64,000 nt of DNA from Bombardia bombarda (taxonomy: Eukaryota; Ascomycota; Sordariomycetes; Sordariales; Lasiosphaeriaceae). The stretch covers positions 744,001 through 808,000 of the forward strand of contig JAULSR010000002.1 in the NCBI GenBank assembly GCA_030512295.1, in the 5' to 3' direction. Shown here in pieces: positions 22,974-34,727 of the stretch. The notes under the pieces are model-generated. The model saw only the letters and a program-made list of their open reading frames with translations. It ran no database searches and was not told where the DNA came from. The first letter of the stretch is position 1; the number at the start of each line of letters is the position of its first letter. Made by a program: the position numbers and the translations under genes.

Positions 22974-24789
22974 TTAAGCCGAAGAATAAAGCTCATCCTC
23001 TTTCTCAACGGGAGCATCAATGCGCATGTTAAACTCCTTTTGCGGATCGAACAAGAACATGGATACTGATCACTCTAATGTCAGCCCTTTGAAGTAAACA
23101 TCAAATTTAGTTGAGCAAGACAGGCAGGCTACTTACCAAAAGCAGCCAACGCGACAAAACACGCCCCTGCTATCCACACATTGCGAAAAGCCGTGACATA
23201 CGTATCAGTGCCACACCACCAGCATCAATGATATCTTTTGTAATGTTAGGTATATTTAGGATGGCAGTGTAATTATGTCCCGCTTGAGCAGTGATGAATG
23301 GGCTGACAAAGCTTGGATCTAAGCCCTCGGCGATGACAGCATTGGCAATACTATCTCCCAACCTCTCCATGGCTGAATTGAATAATGCATTGTAGATGGC
23401 AAGCCTCACGGTACCTCTGAGAGAGCATATGCTGATTATCAGGCCGCTAGCGATGCTGATCAACTCAGGAGGTGTTGAGATCTGAGCCACGATGACGAGC
23501 ATGGTCAATGTCATGCCGAGGCCAGCACCTAGGAGGACGTGGTATCCCCATAGGGCAGTGTTTGTGTTCCGATCACTGTTTGCCATGTCAATGAAGAAGA
23601 CGACGAAGATGAGAAAGGCAGTCAAAGTTGCCCAGCGGACTCGTCAGCTGGCAGCACAGTACTATGCAGTCAGGCTGGCCGCGATAGCCGAAACGTTCAT
23701 CATGATGCTATATCGCACTCCAACAAGTAGGGCATCGGTCTCGTACAGAACGCTCGCTTCAAACGCAAAGTAGGTATTGGCGGCAAAGAAAGCAACGCCC
23801 TCGCAAAAGACACATAAGGTGGCGATGGAGAAGTTTCTGTCGCCAGTGAATAGATCATGGTGGAACATGCCGTCTTTTTTGAAGTAAGTCTCATAAAAGA
23901 CGAGAAGTGCTGCAATGACAAGCCCAATGGCAAATGTGGCTGACACAGTTGGGTTGCTCCACTCGTATGGATTCTTGGAATACGAAAGGCTAAGACAAAA
24001 GAGCACGAGGCCGGCAGCAAGAAAATCATAGCCACCCCAGTCTAGCCTAGCGAGCTTCTCTGTATTCGTATACATACGCCGCTTGGTGGTCGGGGGCGGT
24101 TTGTAGATGATGGCGCACAGCAAAGCAGCTGCCAGAAGGAAAACCATAGTCATGTAAAAGTAGGATCAGAAGCCATTCGATGTCGGGCCATTGGTGCGGT
24201 TGAGAGCGGCACCAACATGGAGTCCCAGAACACTCCCGACAGTGTTAGAGATCATGTCGGCTGCCTGGCCAAAGCCTCTCTATCTCCGTGGCAAAACCTC
24301 AGAGGTGACAACGTGCAGCAGTGGCTGGACACTAAACGCAATCCTAATAACAGAGAAACCGGCAATGGCGGTATTGATGGATTCGGCCTGAGCAACGATG
24401 AGAGAACCCACAGCGCCAAAAAGGGTGAGGATAACCAGAAACCATTTGCGACCCCAGTAATCTGCTTGGACCACGATGGGCCCCAAGACGACTGTCGTGA
24501 TGGTGATGGGGCTCTGGAACCAGACAGCACTGCCGCTTGAGTGAAAATGCGCTGCAATGGTTTGGCCTTGAGCACCGGCACCGACCAGGCTGACGAGCTA
24601 GGCAGCGTAAATCAGGCAGACGGCGAACACGGCCAAGAAGGTTTTTATGTGCAGGTGCGGGACGGGCTCGTCATCGTCGCTTCCATTGCTCAAATTGTGT
24701 AGAGACAGGGCCAAGACACCGGCAGGCGACTGCTTCTCCGTTTCGATGGCCTTGGCAGTTTCGTTAGATTTGATCTCGTAAAGCGCCAT
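22974..24789 (-). pseudogene. TRI12-type MFS efflux transporter, multiply disrupted
   Basis: One continuous minus-strand frame encodes a major facilitator of the TRI12 (trichothecene efflux pump) family. It has SLVGAGAQGQTIAAHF, ADYWGRKWFLVILTLFG, SEVLPRR, a long run of membrane segments, and the end NMRIDAPVEKEDELY. Five in-frame stops break it: TAG at 24598-24600, TAG at 24280-24282, TGA at 24166-24168, TAG at 23662-23664 and TGA at 23644-23646. Near 23215 the frame then shifts by one base before TDTYVTAFRNVWIAGACF. A normal intron (23066-23136) precedes the intact last exon. Protein-level similarity between lesions is still strong, so inactivation is recent. None of these lesions sits in a homopolymer. 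The original role would have been export of a small molecule at the plasma membrane. Confidence 0.9.
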
Positions 24790-25880
24790 AGCGAGAGTAT
24801 GACCCCTTCACTCGACTGATTAAGATGTTGTTAACGAGGTGGGATGAGATGGGCGATATGGGGTGGATCAAGCGTCGGGCATCTGTACTTCGTATGGGAG
24901 AGAATGATGGAAAGCACGACCCAACGGAACATCATGGGACTACGTGAATTAAGAAACAGCTGGAAGAAGGTGCGATGGGTCATCTATGGGCTGTCACAAC
25001 ACTCGCTAAAATCGTCCTGTCTTGGGTAGCTGGATTATAAATGCCAACAACCCCCCGCATTACACACAGAACAAAATCATTACATTTTCCCAGCGAATGC
25101 AACAATCTGGCGCAGACCATAGCTTGTCGAGACATGCATCTTGTTCTTGAGTGGCCTAGACGCTTATTTGTTTCTCTCTCTTTAACTCCCCCCTCGGTGC
25201 CGCCGGCAGAACAGAAATGGGGCACGGCAAAGATGCACATCAACCTGTCAGCGCCGTCCAGCTGGATCACGGTGAGGATACAAGGAGGCTATTGGTCACC
25301 TTGATAAGGTAAGGTCTTTGCTGTCTTTTTCTGCAGCCAAGCTATTCAGCTTCTCGAGCGCTGCCTACTAACAGTCGGCTCGGACCGTGGTGTCTGTCAT
25401 TGGACGATGACTAGAGGGAAAGGGATAGTGGCTGGCCCCTATCCTTCCTGCGCGCAGAAACCGTGCATCTTTCTATACACTTCCCAACGACGATAATTGG
25501 TGAGTTTGTGATGCACGCTTGGATAGCTGCATGTCGATTCCGATCAATGACCCCATCTAGCCCCAGTTGGGTCGAGCAAGAATACCTAAGGCATGTACCG
25601 AAAGATACGGCTGTTAACCTTACGCATGTTACACAAGCTCGTTGGCACACCCTACTGCGTAGCAACATTTCACAAGTACGTGGTTGCAAACCCGAAGTCA
25701 TACATTACGAATGCAACCTACGCTGCAGCCCTAATCTTCTATGGTAGGTGACCCCTCACCCCAACTTCAACGAGTGTGACATGACTGACCAAGTTCGTTG
25801 AAGGCCTGGGTCAAAGGATTCCTCATTGTCATCAAGGCACCATTGGAAGCAGTCTGGATGCGGGCTATGCGGACTCTAGA
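24790..25880. other. Intergenic spacer between two relic genes
   Basis: About 1.1 kb lies between the MFS and FMO relics. I looked for the missing N-terminal half of the FMO (GxGxxG and DG motifs) and did not find it. No supported gene is seen. Confidence 0.5.
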
Positions 25881-26832
25881 TTCGTCACCTTAACGATCCC
25901 CCGCAGCTCATACTCGAGTCCAAGACATTCTGGCCGATAATGATGAGATGCACAGCATTTTCTACGATAAATCGTTAAAATCAGTCACTAAAGAGGGTAA
26001 GTTGAAAGCAATCAACAGTTTAAAGTATTTCTCTTTTCTGACATCTGCCAGATTATCTCGCCGTCGTTGACAAGGTTGTCGCCCTGGAGCGCTACTCGGA
26101 CTTCAGTCCAAGTCTTCTAGCCGTTATCAAGTTAGTCTTGCCATTGCTCTTTTGGATCATTTCAGACGGCTTCACTTACGCTGACTCCCACTCCAGCAAA
26201 GCAACTGATATCAAGCGTTGGCCACTCTTATACCGATCGCCTGCGCCTACCTGGCGAAAAAGAAGGATTGTTCTCACAGGTGATGCCGCACATCCGATGC
26301 TGCTACGTGCGTTGCCTTATTCTCGCGCTCTTTTGCCACACAAACCACGATGTCACTAACATTGGTAATCATATTCTAGATCAAGGTCAAGGCGGCGCTC
26401 AGGCCCTCGAGGACGGCTGTGCCTACGGCATTGTGTTGCACGGGGCCTGCACACCTGTTGAGATCGAGAAACGGCTTGAACTTTACGAGGAGATCCGCCG
26501 CCATAGAGCGTCCACTATTCAGATTTTGAGCAACGCCGGGCAGGATCAGGCTCATCTCATTACGAAGAGCTCAAGGAGTGCCTGGATGAAAACAACATTC
26601 CCAGTGAGTGACATACCTACCTGCGTGGATTGGTCTTGTAATCGAGCCAGTAGTCTGATTATTGATCGTGCTTACCGCAGAAAATGCCTCGGAGATTCTT
26701 CACTACATGTTCAATTATGACGTCGTCGCTGCTTCTATAAAGGTCATGAAGGAGTACGATGGGTCTTATGAGCCTCCTGCCGCGTTAGTAGGAGGGGGCT
26801 CAGAGGATCAGGTTGCAACAATAGCAGCCTGA
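25881..26832 (+). pseudogene. FAD-dependent monooxygenase, C-terminal relic
   Basis: Only the C-terminal half of a class A flavin monooxygenase remains. Recognisable exons read DYLAVVDKV, then KATDIKRWPLLYRSPAPTW and the FAD motif VLTGDAAHPMLL. These are followed after an intron by HQGQGGAQALEDGCAYG, a helical region, and finally ILHYMFNYDVVAASIKVMKEYD. Introns at roughly 25996-26051, 26130-26198 and 26310-26380 are canonical. A one-base frameshift lies around 26555, where DQAHLI must switch frame to reach YEELKECLDENN. The Rossmann motif and substrate half are missing upstream. Together with the adjacent MFS pseudogene it looks like the remnant of an oxidase-exporter pair. Exact 5' limit is uncertain. 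Confidence 0.8.
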
Positions 26833-27119
26833 AAAAAATGCATGATACATGTAAAGAGCATGACAAAATAGGATGCTATTGTTAACAAGTAATTATAGTT
26901 AGAAATTGCATAATCACACTGCCATTTTGAACACCTCATGTTTGCAGGGGCCTATGACTACTACATTGCATGCCGAACTGGCCGTCCCGAACCAGGCACA
27001 GCTGCATCTATCATTTATCCTCATGTGCACCCGAAAAACGCCACTTAGCCGACCAAGGTACTCGACAGTCCCCCAGTTCCTCGGCATATATACAAGTAAA
27101 TAAGCAGCCATATCCATTA

Positions 27120-27908
27120 TCACATGACGATGCAGTTCTTGCTCCTACACCTGCATTTCCCATCCCCCCACTGCCCAACCCGACGTAAAAGCGATCCTCC
27201 ACATTTGTAACAAAAACTCATGCCACACGTGCATTCAATGACGCTACACCCATAAACGCGCTCGACCATGGTATTGCACGAAGGACACTGCTTCCAGAGG
27301 TTCTTCTTGGACACGGCCAGCAGGAGCTTCATTTGGCCTTCCATATTCATGCAGCTGCTCTTGCCGGCCAACAAGCCGTGGCCATGACCTCGGTCCGGGA
27401 TGTTGATCTGGCACTTCAGACATGACTTTTTCGCGCACTTTGGACACTTGCCGATGATTGACATGATGTTCCCTCTCGGGATGATGGCGGAGCAGGTCGG
27501 CGCGGCGCAGTAGCCTGCGGGGACGGCGTTGTCTGCCTCGATGGCCAGTAGGGTGTGAACTTGTCTTGGAAAGAGTTTCTTGTATTCGCTGCCCCGCGCG
27601 TCCCAGATGTAGAGCTTGCCGCAGCATTTCACGGGGCGTTTGTCCTTGATGCAGCTGCGGATAAATGTGTACAGGCAGTCTGGGCAGTAGTGGTGATGGC
27701 AGGGGAGGCTGATGACGGGGATGTCTGAGTTGTAGCAGGCGTTGCAGGTCTTAGTGATCGTTTTGGTGACTGTCTCTGCTTTTCCTGATAAAAATATTCT
27801 CGCATGAACTGGAACAAAGGGCTCTTGGTGTGGGTAGGTTGTTTCATGGTGCGGGTGGAGGTGACGGCGATTAGTATTGACGCTGCTCTTGGTGCTGTAG
27901 GTGGACAT
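27120..27908 (-). CDS. RBR (RING-IBR-RING) E3 ubiquitin ligase-like protein
   Basis: An intronless 262-residue protein. From about residue 55 it shows RING1-like cysteines (CNACYNSDIP, LPCHHHYCPDC, CCGK). An IBR-like segment follows (GYCAAPTCSAIIP, GKCPKCAKKSCLKCQ). Near 215-250 is RING2 (KQCPSCNTMVERVYGC, ECTCGMSFCYKCGG). In RBR enzymes the cysteine corresponding to YGCS accepts ubiquitin from the E2 before transfer, and it is present here. The protein is much shorter than most RBR ligases and has no extra domain beyond a basic, His-rich N-terminus, so substrate choice is unclear. It is probably cytosolic or nuclear. The pattern matches the small RBR proteins that are numerous in filamentous fungi. 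Confidence 0.88.
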   Translation of the reverse strand: MSTYSTKSSVNTNRRHLHPHHETTYPHQEPFVPVHARIFLSGKAETVTKTITKTCNACYNSDIPVISLPCHHHYCPDCLYTFIRSCIKDKRPVKCCGKLYIWDARGSEYKKLFPRQVHTLLAIEADNAVPAGYCAAPTCSAIIPRGNIMSIIGKCPKCAKKSCLKCQINIPDRGHGHGLLAGKSSCMNMEGQMKLLLAVSKKNLWKQCPSCNTMVERVYGCSVIECTCGMSFCYKCGGSLLRRVGQWGDGKCRCRSKNCIVM

Positions 27909-28510
27909 GATGGTTGGAGAGATAAATCACATTGCAGTTTGTTGTAAATTGAGATAGTTGGCTCATGGCTGTCGGGTCGTTGTTGGAAGAAAAGGAAGCA
28001 GTATCTCAGGCTTTTGTATCATCGAGTGGCTTTGGAAGCGGAAGCGGAAGCGGAAGCACATAACGCCAATACGTAGACATTCACATTTGACAGTTCTCAA
28101 AAATTAAGTTGGTGATTGCCGAGGATATTTCGGTGGCTTCTGAGGTTAAGTGAACGGTACAATGCTTGGCAAAAGTAGGCTTGGCAAACTTAAAGTGGCC
28201 AAGACCCGAAGAAACCCCACACTAATTGCCAGCACGAGACTCGCGCCTTGGCCGAGGGCCCCGCACTTCAGGCTTGGCTGTTCCATTCACGCGGACTCGC
28301 ATTAGCCTCGACAACCTCCACCACACCTACAGAGTGATGAACCATGACACAATCGGCATTCTCGCCCATCTCACGAGCCTGAGATATTGCGGCAAGAAGA
28401 CACATCAAGATTGAATGTTCGTTGCTTCCTGATGTGGCTGTCGCAGTTTGGGGGATTCTCTGGGGCTTGAGGATTCCGCTCACGGCGATCCCCTCCAGAT
28501 CGAGTCCATC
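27909..28510. other. Intergenic region with hexanucleotide repeat
   Basis: A divergent spacer that includes four tandem copies of GGAAGC at about 28034-28057. No gene is seen. Confidence 0.5.
28034..28057. repeat. (GGAAGC)4 tandem repeat
   Basis: Four perfect copies upstream of both the RBR gene and the large orphan gene. Confidence 0.9.
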
Positions 28511-31500
28511 ATGGCTTCGAGCTCGACCTGCCAAGATGGTGAGATTGTTGACGACGACCTCTACATTCTCGCCCAGTTTCAGGCCGACATGGGGCTTAGC
28601 TCTCAGTCTGAATCAAGCCAATCCGCACCTCCTGTTGAATCCTCCGCCTCACCACCGACCAAAGTGAAGGCGGAATCCAAGGAAGATGACGACCCAAGCC
28701 CACTGGTTGTATCAGTCAGGGAGGAGATACAAGATGGAGACGACATTCGGACGATTGAACCGGACGAGTCCAACGATCAACAAGATCTGGACCAGGCCAA
28801 TGTTGATGACGATGCTGTGAGCGTCAGCAGTGAGCTCAGTGAAGGCTTTTATGAGACTCTTCAGAAGGACGTTCAAGTGGACCTTAACTACCTCAGCTAT
28901 ATCGAAAGTAAGGCAGTCTCACATCCAATCACGGCATCCTCCACACCGATCACAAATGCTGCACCTTCCGCCGCATCGACACTGGAGAAGCCTTTGGATG
29001 GCCAGCAACTTGACGGCTTCTCTCCAAGCGATCTACACAACCTCCGCCACACACTGCGGAGATGGACAAAGCAAAGCAAAGCGTCCAGAGCCGTCAATCA
29101 CCTCTACTATCGACTTGACAACAAATATTTAGAGAATCACTACCCCGCCTCTCCATTGCTCACACGAGACCTGGCGCTCACAAACGCCTTAGTTGGGCTT
29201 GCGTCAAGGATTCCCTTTGAAGTGTTTCTCGCCGTCCTAGACAGAGAGGACGGTACATCCAAAATCAGCCCTGATGGGTACCTCGTCAAGAGACTGATGG
29301 ATATCGGGGGTCGTGTGTTGGCCGAGGAGTTCCCTGTCGAGGAGCGCAATATGCTAAAGCCACGCCGAGTCAACCTGCAAGAACAACCACACCACGAAAT
29401 GGTATGTTGTGCCCTTTTCTACACTAGATACATCAAGATATTCAAGGCTAACAAACCTTGACCTTTAATGTACCCAGGCCCTGGTTCTCGTTCCTCGAGA
29501 TAGCGTTGCTACCTTTCTGTTCGAGTCAGCCGACGTACTAAGGCCGCATAGGCCTCACTCGCACTCAGCTAAACAATGTCCCAATATTGCCGAGTATTAT
29601 GCTCTGCTGCAGAGCCTGGACCCGGAAAGTGGTCAGCGCCAGCTTCCTGTTTTTGAAGAGGTTTGTAATAAAGTCTGGGAGTCGGACGCCGCCAACGGCG
29701 TCTCTTCCATGCCAGATGCGGTCTTGGAGACCATCGTCAAGGCGACAATCAAGACCAAGGACTGGGAGCTCTTCAACCAGGCTGCCAGTCACTCTGGCGG
29801 TAAGCTGCCCACCTCGTTCTTCAAATGGGCTCGTGCAGAGGTAAATGCCGACCATCTTGCATTGAAAGACATCGGCCAGGGGTAAGTTCGATTGCAGATG
29901 TAGTTGCTACAGCACCCAGCTTACTAGGCCATGTAACTAATCGTCTCATTCGGCAGCATTATGAGTGCTATACTCTCGTTTCCAAATATTCATGACAGAT
30001 ATACTGCACTCACGAGTTTCTTCGACGCTGTACTTGACATTAAAGCACGACCCTGGGCGCAACAGACGATAGCCAAGATTCTAGGGCCAGCACCTTCACA
30101 GACGTCTTTGGGAGAGAAAGACGGACAGGCTTTGGTGAAGACTCTGAGGGTGGTTCTGGGCTTTTCGAGCTTAACTACTGACTATAGCCCAAGGTATGTA
30201 TTCCCCAATTTTTTATCTTAGGAGATGCGATGGCTAATTTCTGATCATTTGACTAGCCTCAGTCAAGTAGTAGACAAAAATGCCTCACGACTGCCCTTTA
30301 TGTTTGGAGTTATCTTTGAATTACGCATGGGCCTCATAGGTCCACAGACTCCCGCCGTGAGACGACTGATTGAGTCGCTAGTCAAGCAGACTATCGAATC
30401 GCTCCAAATTGCAAAGTTTCTCAGCAGAGATACCCTCAAACGACAAGGATCGCCTTCTACTAACGGAAAGAGCGAGAAAAATTTGCGGTCTTCTCTTGCA
30501 GAGCCCCCTCGCATAAAGACACCAGATGCTGTCGATCTCGACTACCTCGTCAGACTTTTCGATTATATCTTCACTGAAAGGATCAGCGATAATCTCCTGC
30601 TGCAGCTCATACTCAAGATTACAGAAGACGCTCAGCTAATTCTCAGCTCTGAATTTATACCTCTATGGGTCCCATTTCTTCAGAAACTGATTGGTGTTCT
30701 CGAGAGGGAAGAGATTACTTTGTCACAACCACGATACAAACACATGTTTGCGGCGATTCTTGAAGCCTTTCAGTTGAAATACGCTGGAACTAAGCCGATC
30801 AAGGAGCCTGTCTTTATTACCCGCAGATTGCAGTGTGCCTGCAGAGTCTGCCAGCATGTCAACAAATTCCTTGGGGATACCACCGCCAGCAGCATAAAGA
30901 TAATGGTGTATAGCTTCGAGACAAGGCATTTCATGAGGCGTTCGCTCTATTTTTTGGAGCACATAGGCTGCAAGTGCATCTTTGGCAATGGCTGCATGGT
31001 GGTGAGGAAGGAACAAAAGCTTACTGAAAATGCAGATGGCGAATGGCGTGGCAAGAAGTGGGAGGTGATGGTTCAGTTTCGGCGGATTGGTCTGGAGAAA
31101 CTGTATGAGATATTGGGTGATGAGATACTCAGGATCGTAGACTTGGGCGTGTTGAGAGAGAGCGCGATACCCGTTTCTCTCGATGGGGAGGATGAGAGCT
31201 CAAATGAGCCAAACTTGGACGCTGATGAAACGATATCCTTACCTCAGCATACACCCCCCAACCCCGTTGAACCGACGAAGCAGCGCACTCTGCATGGGTG
31301 GATGAATGCTGTGCCCAAGGAGCCGTCGAACCAGCCTCGTCCTGTGCGCCCCTCGGCCCCCTCAGCAGCTCCATATTCGTCTCCATATCCGGCATTACCT
31401 CCGCCCCAACACCAAAATCACCAGCACCCGATTCACCAGCATGAGGGCATCCAGAATCACATTCACCAGCCTCAAATTCAACAGCCTCAGGTCCACAATC

Positions 31501-32912
31501 ATCAGATCCACCAACACCAAAGTCACCATCCACTTCAGGGAGGTCCGGCCCATCCCGCCAATTTCGGCCTCAACCAGGCACCCCAACCCTGTGCTTCAGC
31601 CTTGACGACCCCAAACAGTATGCCATCACTAAGACCTGACCACCAAGGTTACGGTACACCCGAAACCCCAACTGCGAACCAGCAGTGGCCAGAACGCTCT
31701 CCCCACAATGCGAACGTTGGGTCCCAGTACTCGGCACCCGTGGGATACCGAGCCCCGCCTCCACCCCAGCCAGGGCAGCCAGCCGTCAATACCGTCGCAC
31801 ATCATCCCATATCTACTACTAGGTCCCATTACCCCCCTTCCGTGGGATACCAGCCTCCGCCAGGTCCTTCGCAACAGAGCCAACAAAACGCCAATGCGGG
31901 ATATCATCAGCCTATAACCAGCCAAGCTCAAGCACACAGCTTCACCCCAAGCTTTTCTTTGCGGGATACCCCGTCACTAAGCCAACGATTTGACAGTTTT
32001 GTATCCGCTCCGCCGAAGCCACCACTCGTGGTGGAGCCTTCTCTCTGGCCAGCCGGACGCGCTCCTGACGGGTTCAAGGAATTTGCAGATGAGCTCGGGA
32101 GGTGTTTACGCCAGCGAGATATCCACGTTTCGAATGCCACAATCAACAGGGTTGTTAAGAGTCGGTGGAACTCACTGTTGGAGAAGCATCGTGCTATTTA
32201 TGCCACTGTCGCAGCCATGGCTGAGCCTTCAAGGCCGGATCCAAATGGACCGTTACGAGCGCAACCAAAGCCAGATCCAAAGGCATCGCCAAAACCGCAA
32301 CCAAAACCGCACCCACAGCCGCAGCCGTCTGCAGGGACCGCGGTGAGGAGAACTAAAGGTACAGCAACTGTCAGTACGACCGGTCAAACGGCTCCCTTGT
32401 CGGCGGCAAACACGGAGCATCGAGACAAGCGGCGCAGGTCATCGACCCCACCTGGTGAGATCATTAGGGGTATATGGACACCGAGACCAAAGATTCAGAT
32501 AGGGAATGGCTGTCTAGATGGGCGTCGTGTTGTCTCGAAGCTGCCCGATACACCTCTCGCCGCCACCGAGACTGCAACTTCGACAGGGCGAGGATGGAGT
32601 GGTGTTACCGGAGCCACTAGTGTTAAAACAGCACAGATGCTTGCTGCCGAGCAGCTGTCCTCGCCTTTGCCTCTGCAGAGCATTTTAGAGCGGCTGCCAA
32701 AACGAGTAGCGGCGGCGACAACGACGTCGCCTAGGGTTACGATGGGAAACGGAGTGACGCCAGCTTATGAGGCGCCAGCTTATGAGGCGCCAGCTTATGA
32801 GGCGCCGGCTCTGCATCGCTCGGCAGTGGCGGCGGCGGCAGCGGCATTCCCTCCGCGGGGTGCCAAGAGGAAGGCTGCTGTAGTTGTTGACTTGACATTG
32901 GATAGTGAGTGA
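28511..32912 (+). CDS. Large orphan protein with Cys/His module, Q/H/P-rich region and C-terminal SIM-like motif
   Basis: Exons 28511-29401, 29478-29881, 29957-30193 and 30257-32912 give 1,395 residues. I cannot name it. The N-terminal 130 residues are acidic and Ser-rich. Residues of about 180-870 are mostly helical. Within them is CACRVCQHVNKFL, with a later RHFMRR and GCKC, a C-x2-C...H...C arrangement also seen in other large fungal proteins and possibly zinc-binding. After it comes KQRTLHGWM, which resembles a PIP-type peptide, and then a long Gln/His/Pro-rich disordered stretch. A small helical block (FADELGRCLRQRD...SRWNSLLEKH) follows, then KPxPKP repeats, three tandem YEAPA repeats, and a final VVVDLTLDSE, which has the form of a SUMO-interaction motif. 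A nuclear role is inferred only from these short motifs. The start is the first ATG in a good context. Confidence 0.8.
32759..32806 (+). repeat. 15-bp coding tandem repeat (about 3 copies)
   Basis: The unit GCCAGCTTATGAGGC repeats in frame inside the large orphan gene, coding for APAYE repeats. Confidence 0.9.
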
Positions 32913-33512
32913 TGTTTTGGATACATTCTACTAACATGCATCTTGGTTGGCTAGTGCCGGATATAGAATAGTGGAAGGAAGAAATAAAGGTACCCAGGTG
33001 CTAAGCCACCTCAAAGGAGGTATAATATAATGTATTTATCAATAATTTAATACCGATATGTTGTTTCTTGCGGTCAGTATCAGCATCCTGGGTGATGTCC
33101 TGGGCAGTGAACCCCTTTTTGCTGCTGGGTATTTACATTTACGTAAGCGTGAATGTCTTGCCTTGGAAGACTGTCGGTTTGGACCCACAGTGCAGCAGGC
33201 AGCTAACTGCCTAATTTAGAAACAAGGCAAACAAGTCTCATACCCCCGCCTCTGGGCGACTCAAAAGGGTCAGGTGTCTGCAAGGTCGGGTTGCTGCGCG
33301 TCACGCCCAGGCGCTTCAGCTGAGCCGGGCTAGTTTCTTGATCGGTTTGCTGGGCACGCAAATCTCCCTGTCTTTCTTTCTGTCTTTCTTTCTGTCTTTG
33401 CATTCAAGTTCCGAACCTGTTCTGTGATAGCTTCAAATCGGATGCATATCTTATGCACAGGGACTGACTGATTGTTTGACAAGGCATTCCTAAGAACAAA
33501 GGACGGGATCCC
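32913..33512. other. Intergenic, with TTTC/TGTC pyrimidine repeat
   Basis: Spacer between the large orphan gene and the DUF6601-like gene. It holds a CTTTCTTTCTGT-type repeat at 33370-33400 and no gene. Confidence 0.5.
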
Positions 33513-34634
33513 ATGGCTCAGGCCCACTCCTCCTCGCCCAGCCGGTCGGGCGAAACGCCAACGCCAACCCCACCTGGCATGGGCTCCGCAGCGGTCCATG
33601 CTGATGCTCCTCCAGGGGCTTTTACAGGGCTGGTCAAAGGACTCGACCACGAGCTCGAGGTCGAGACGGTGACTATTGCCAACACCAACAGCAACGATAT
33701 TGCGGCGAGGCGATCGAGGAAGCTGCTGCGCTCCACAATCCCCGAGAAACAATACCTGCCTGGCCAGCCACGCATCCGACTCCACGACGATGGCCAGCGC
33801 CACGATGCCGTCAACGTTGGCGACAACAGCTCCAATGAGCTGCTCAACTACCTGCGAAAGTCCCACGAGACGAAAGAGCTCGACAACCTCCTGCCCTTCA
33901 TGCGATACATCTTCGTGCAGACGCCGTCGTTCCGGCACATAATGCCGCTGCACCACCAAAAGGCGCACGCGCGCAGCATCATAGTCAACGAGAGCCCGGA
34001 GCTGCACCTTGTGTGGTACTACGAGCGCATCTTCGTCAAGCCCATCCCAGCCTACTTCTACTCGGCCGCCTTCTGGGAGTACCTCGACAACGCGGACCAG
34101 AAAGTCTACCGCGCCGCCGTCGGCTTCATGCGCAGCTACTGGTTCCTGATCCAGTACCCCATCGACTTTGACGAGGCCTGCAACATCCACAAGCTGATCC
34201 CGCCCAAGCCCGACGGCAAGCTGCCGACCTACGAGGAGTTCTGCGACTTCATCGAGCCCTTCAAGCGCATCGGCGACGCCTTCGTCTGCCGCCGCTACCA
34301 CTACGGCGAGCTGCGCCTGACCCGCATCAACCGCACCGCCTTCCTGTTCAAGGGCCGGCTAGCCTACTTCCACATCTACCCGCAGTGGGGCTCCTTCCTC
34401 GCGCACATACTGGCGCCCGTCATCACGGTATTCGCCGTCTGCTCCGTCGTGCTCAACTCGATGCAGGTCAGTCTGGCCGCGCTGGCCATGGGCGTCGGTC
34501 CCGACTTCCAGGTCTCGGGCTGGCCGTCGTTTATCGGTGTCTCGCTCTACTTCCCCATCGCCGTCATCGTCCTGATCGCCCTCGTCATCGTTGCGGCCGG
34601 GTTTGGGGTCATGGTCATGGGGTCAAGGATATAG
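33513..34634 (+). CDS. DUF6601-like membrane protein
   Basis: An intronless 373-residue protein resembling the fungal DUF6601 family, whose function is unknown. After a Pro/Ser/Thr-rich N-terminus come conserved aromatic-rich blocks: PFMRYIFVQTPSFRHIMPLHHQ, LHLVWYYERIFVKPIPAYF and FWEYLDN. Next are VGFMRSYWFLIQYPIDFDEA and ELRLTRINRTAFLF. Two transmembrane segments follow at about 290-315 and 340-368, leaving the large N-terminal part probably cytosolic. The frame ends VMVMGSRI, but the next frame over continues for another 26 codons with a basic tail (KDIAWANKTRQRKKQ). A one-base error near the end, or a real short tail, cannot be told apart. Proteins of this type are sometimes mislabelled as subtilisin-like proteases; no protease motif is seen here. 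Confidence 0.8.
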   Translation: MAQAHSSSPSRSGETPTPTPPGMGSAAVHADAPPGAFTGLVKGLDHELEVETVTIANTNSNDIAARRSRKLLRSTIPEKQYLPGQPRIRLHDDGQRHDAVNVGDNSSNELLNYLRKSHETKELDNLLPFMRYIFVQTPSFRHIMPLHHQKAHARSIIVNESPELHLVWYYERIFVKPIPAYFYSAAFWEYLDNADQKVYRAAVGFMRSYWFLIQYPIDFDEACNIHKLIPPKPDGKLPTYEEFCDFIEPFKRIGDAFVCRRYHYGELRLTRINRTAFLFKGRLAYFHIYPQWGSFLAHILAPVITVFAVCSVVLNSMQVSLAALAMGVGPDFQVSGWPSFIGVSLYFPIAVIVLIALVIVAAGFGVMVMGSRI

Positions 34635-34727
34635 CGTGGGCGAACAAGACGCGGCAGCGCAAGAAGCAGGGCGATCCGGATGCTGGGGAGAAGAGTCATG
34701 GCATGGTTTGGTAATTTTATACTATGA

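Noticed and set aside
22974..26832. Strong RIP as the proven cause of the MFS/FMO decay
   Set aside because: Some stops fit C-to-T changes, but the region is not obviously AT-enriched and I cannot compute RIP indices here.
33330..34301. 323-codon minus-strand frame antisense to the DUF6601-like gene
   Set aside because: Mirror of a strong coding frame; no domain content.
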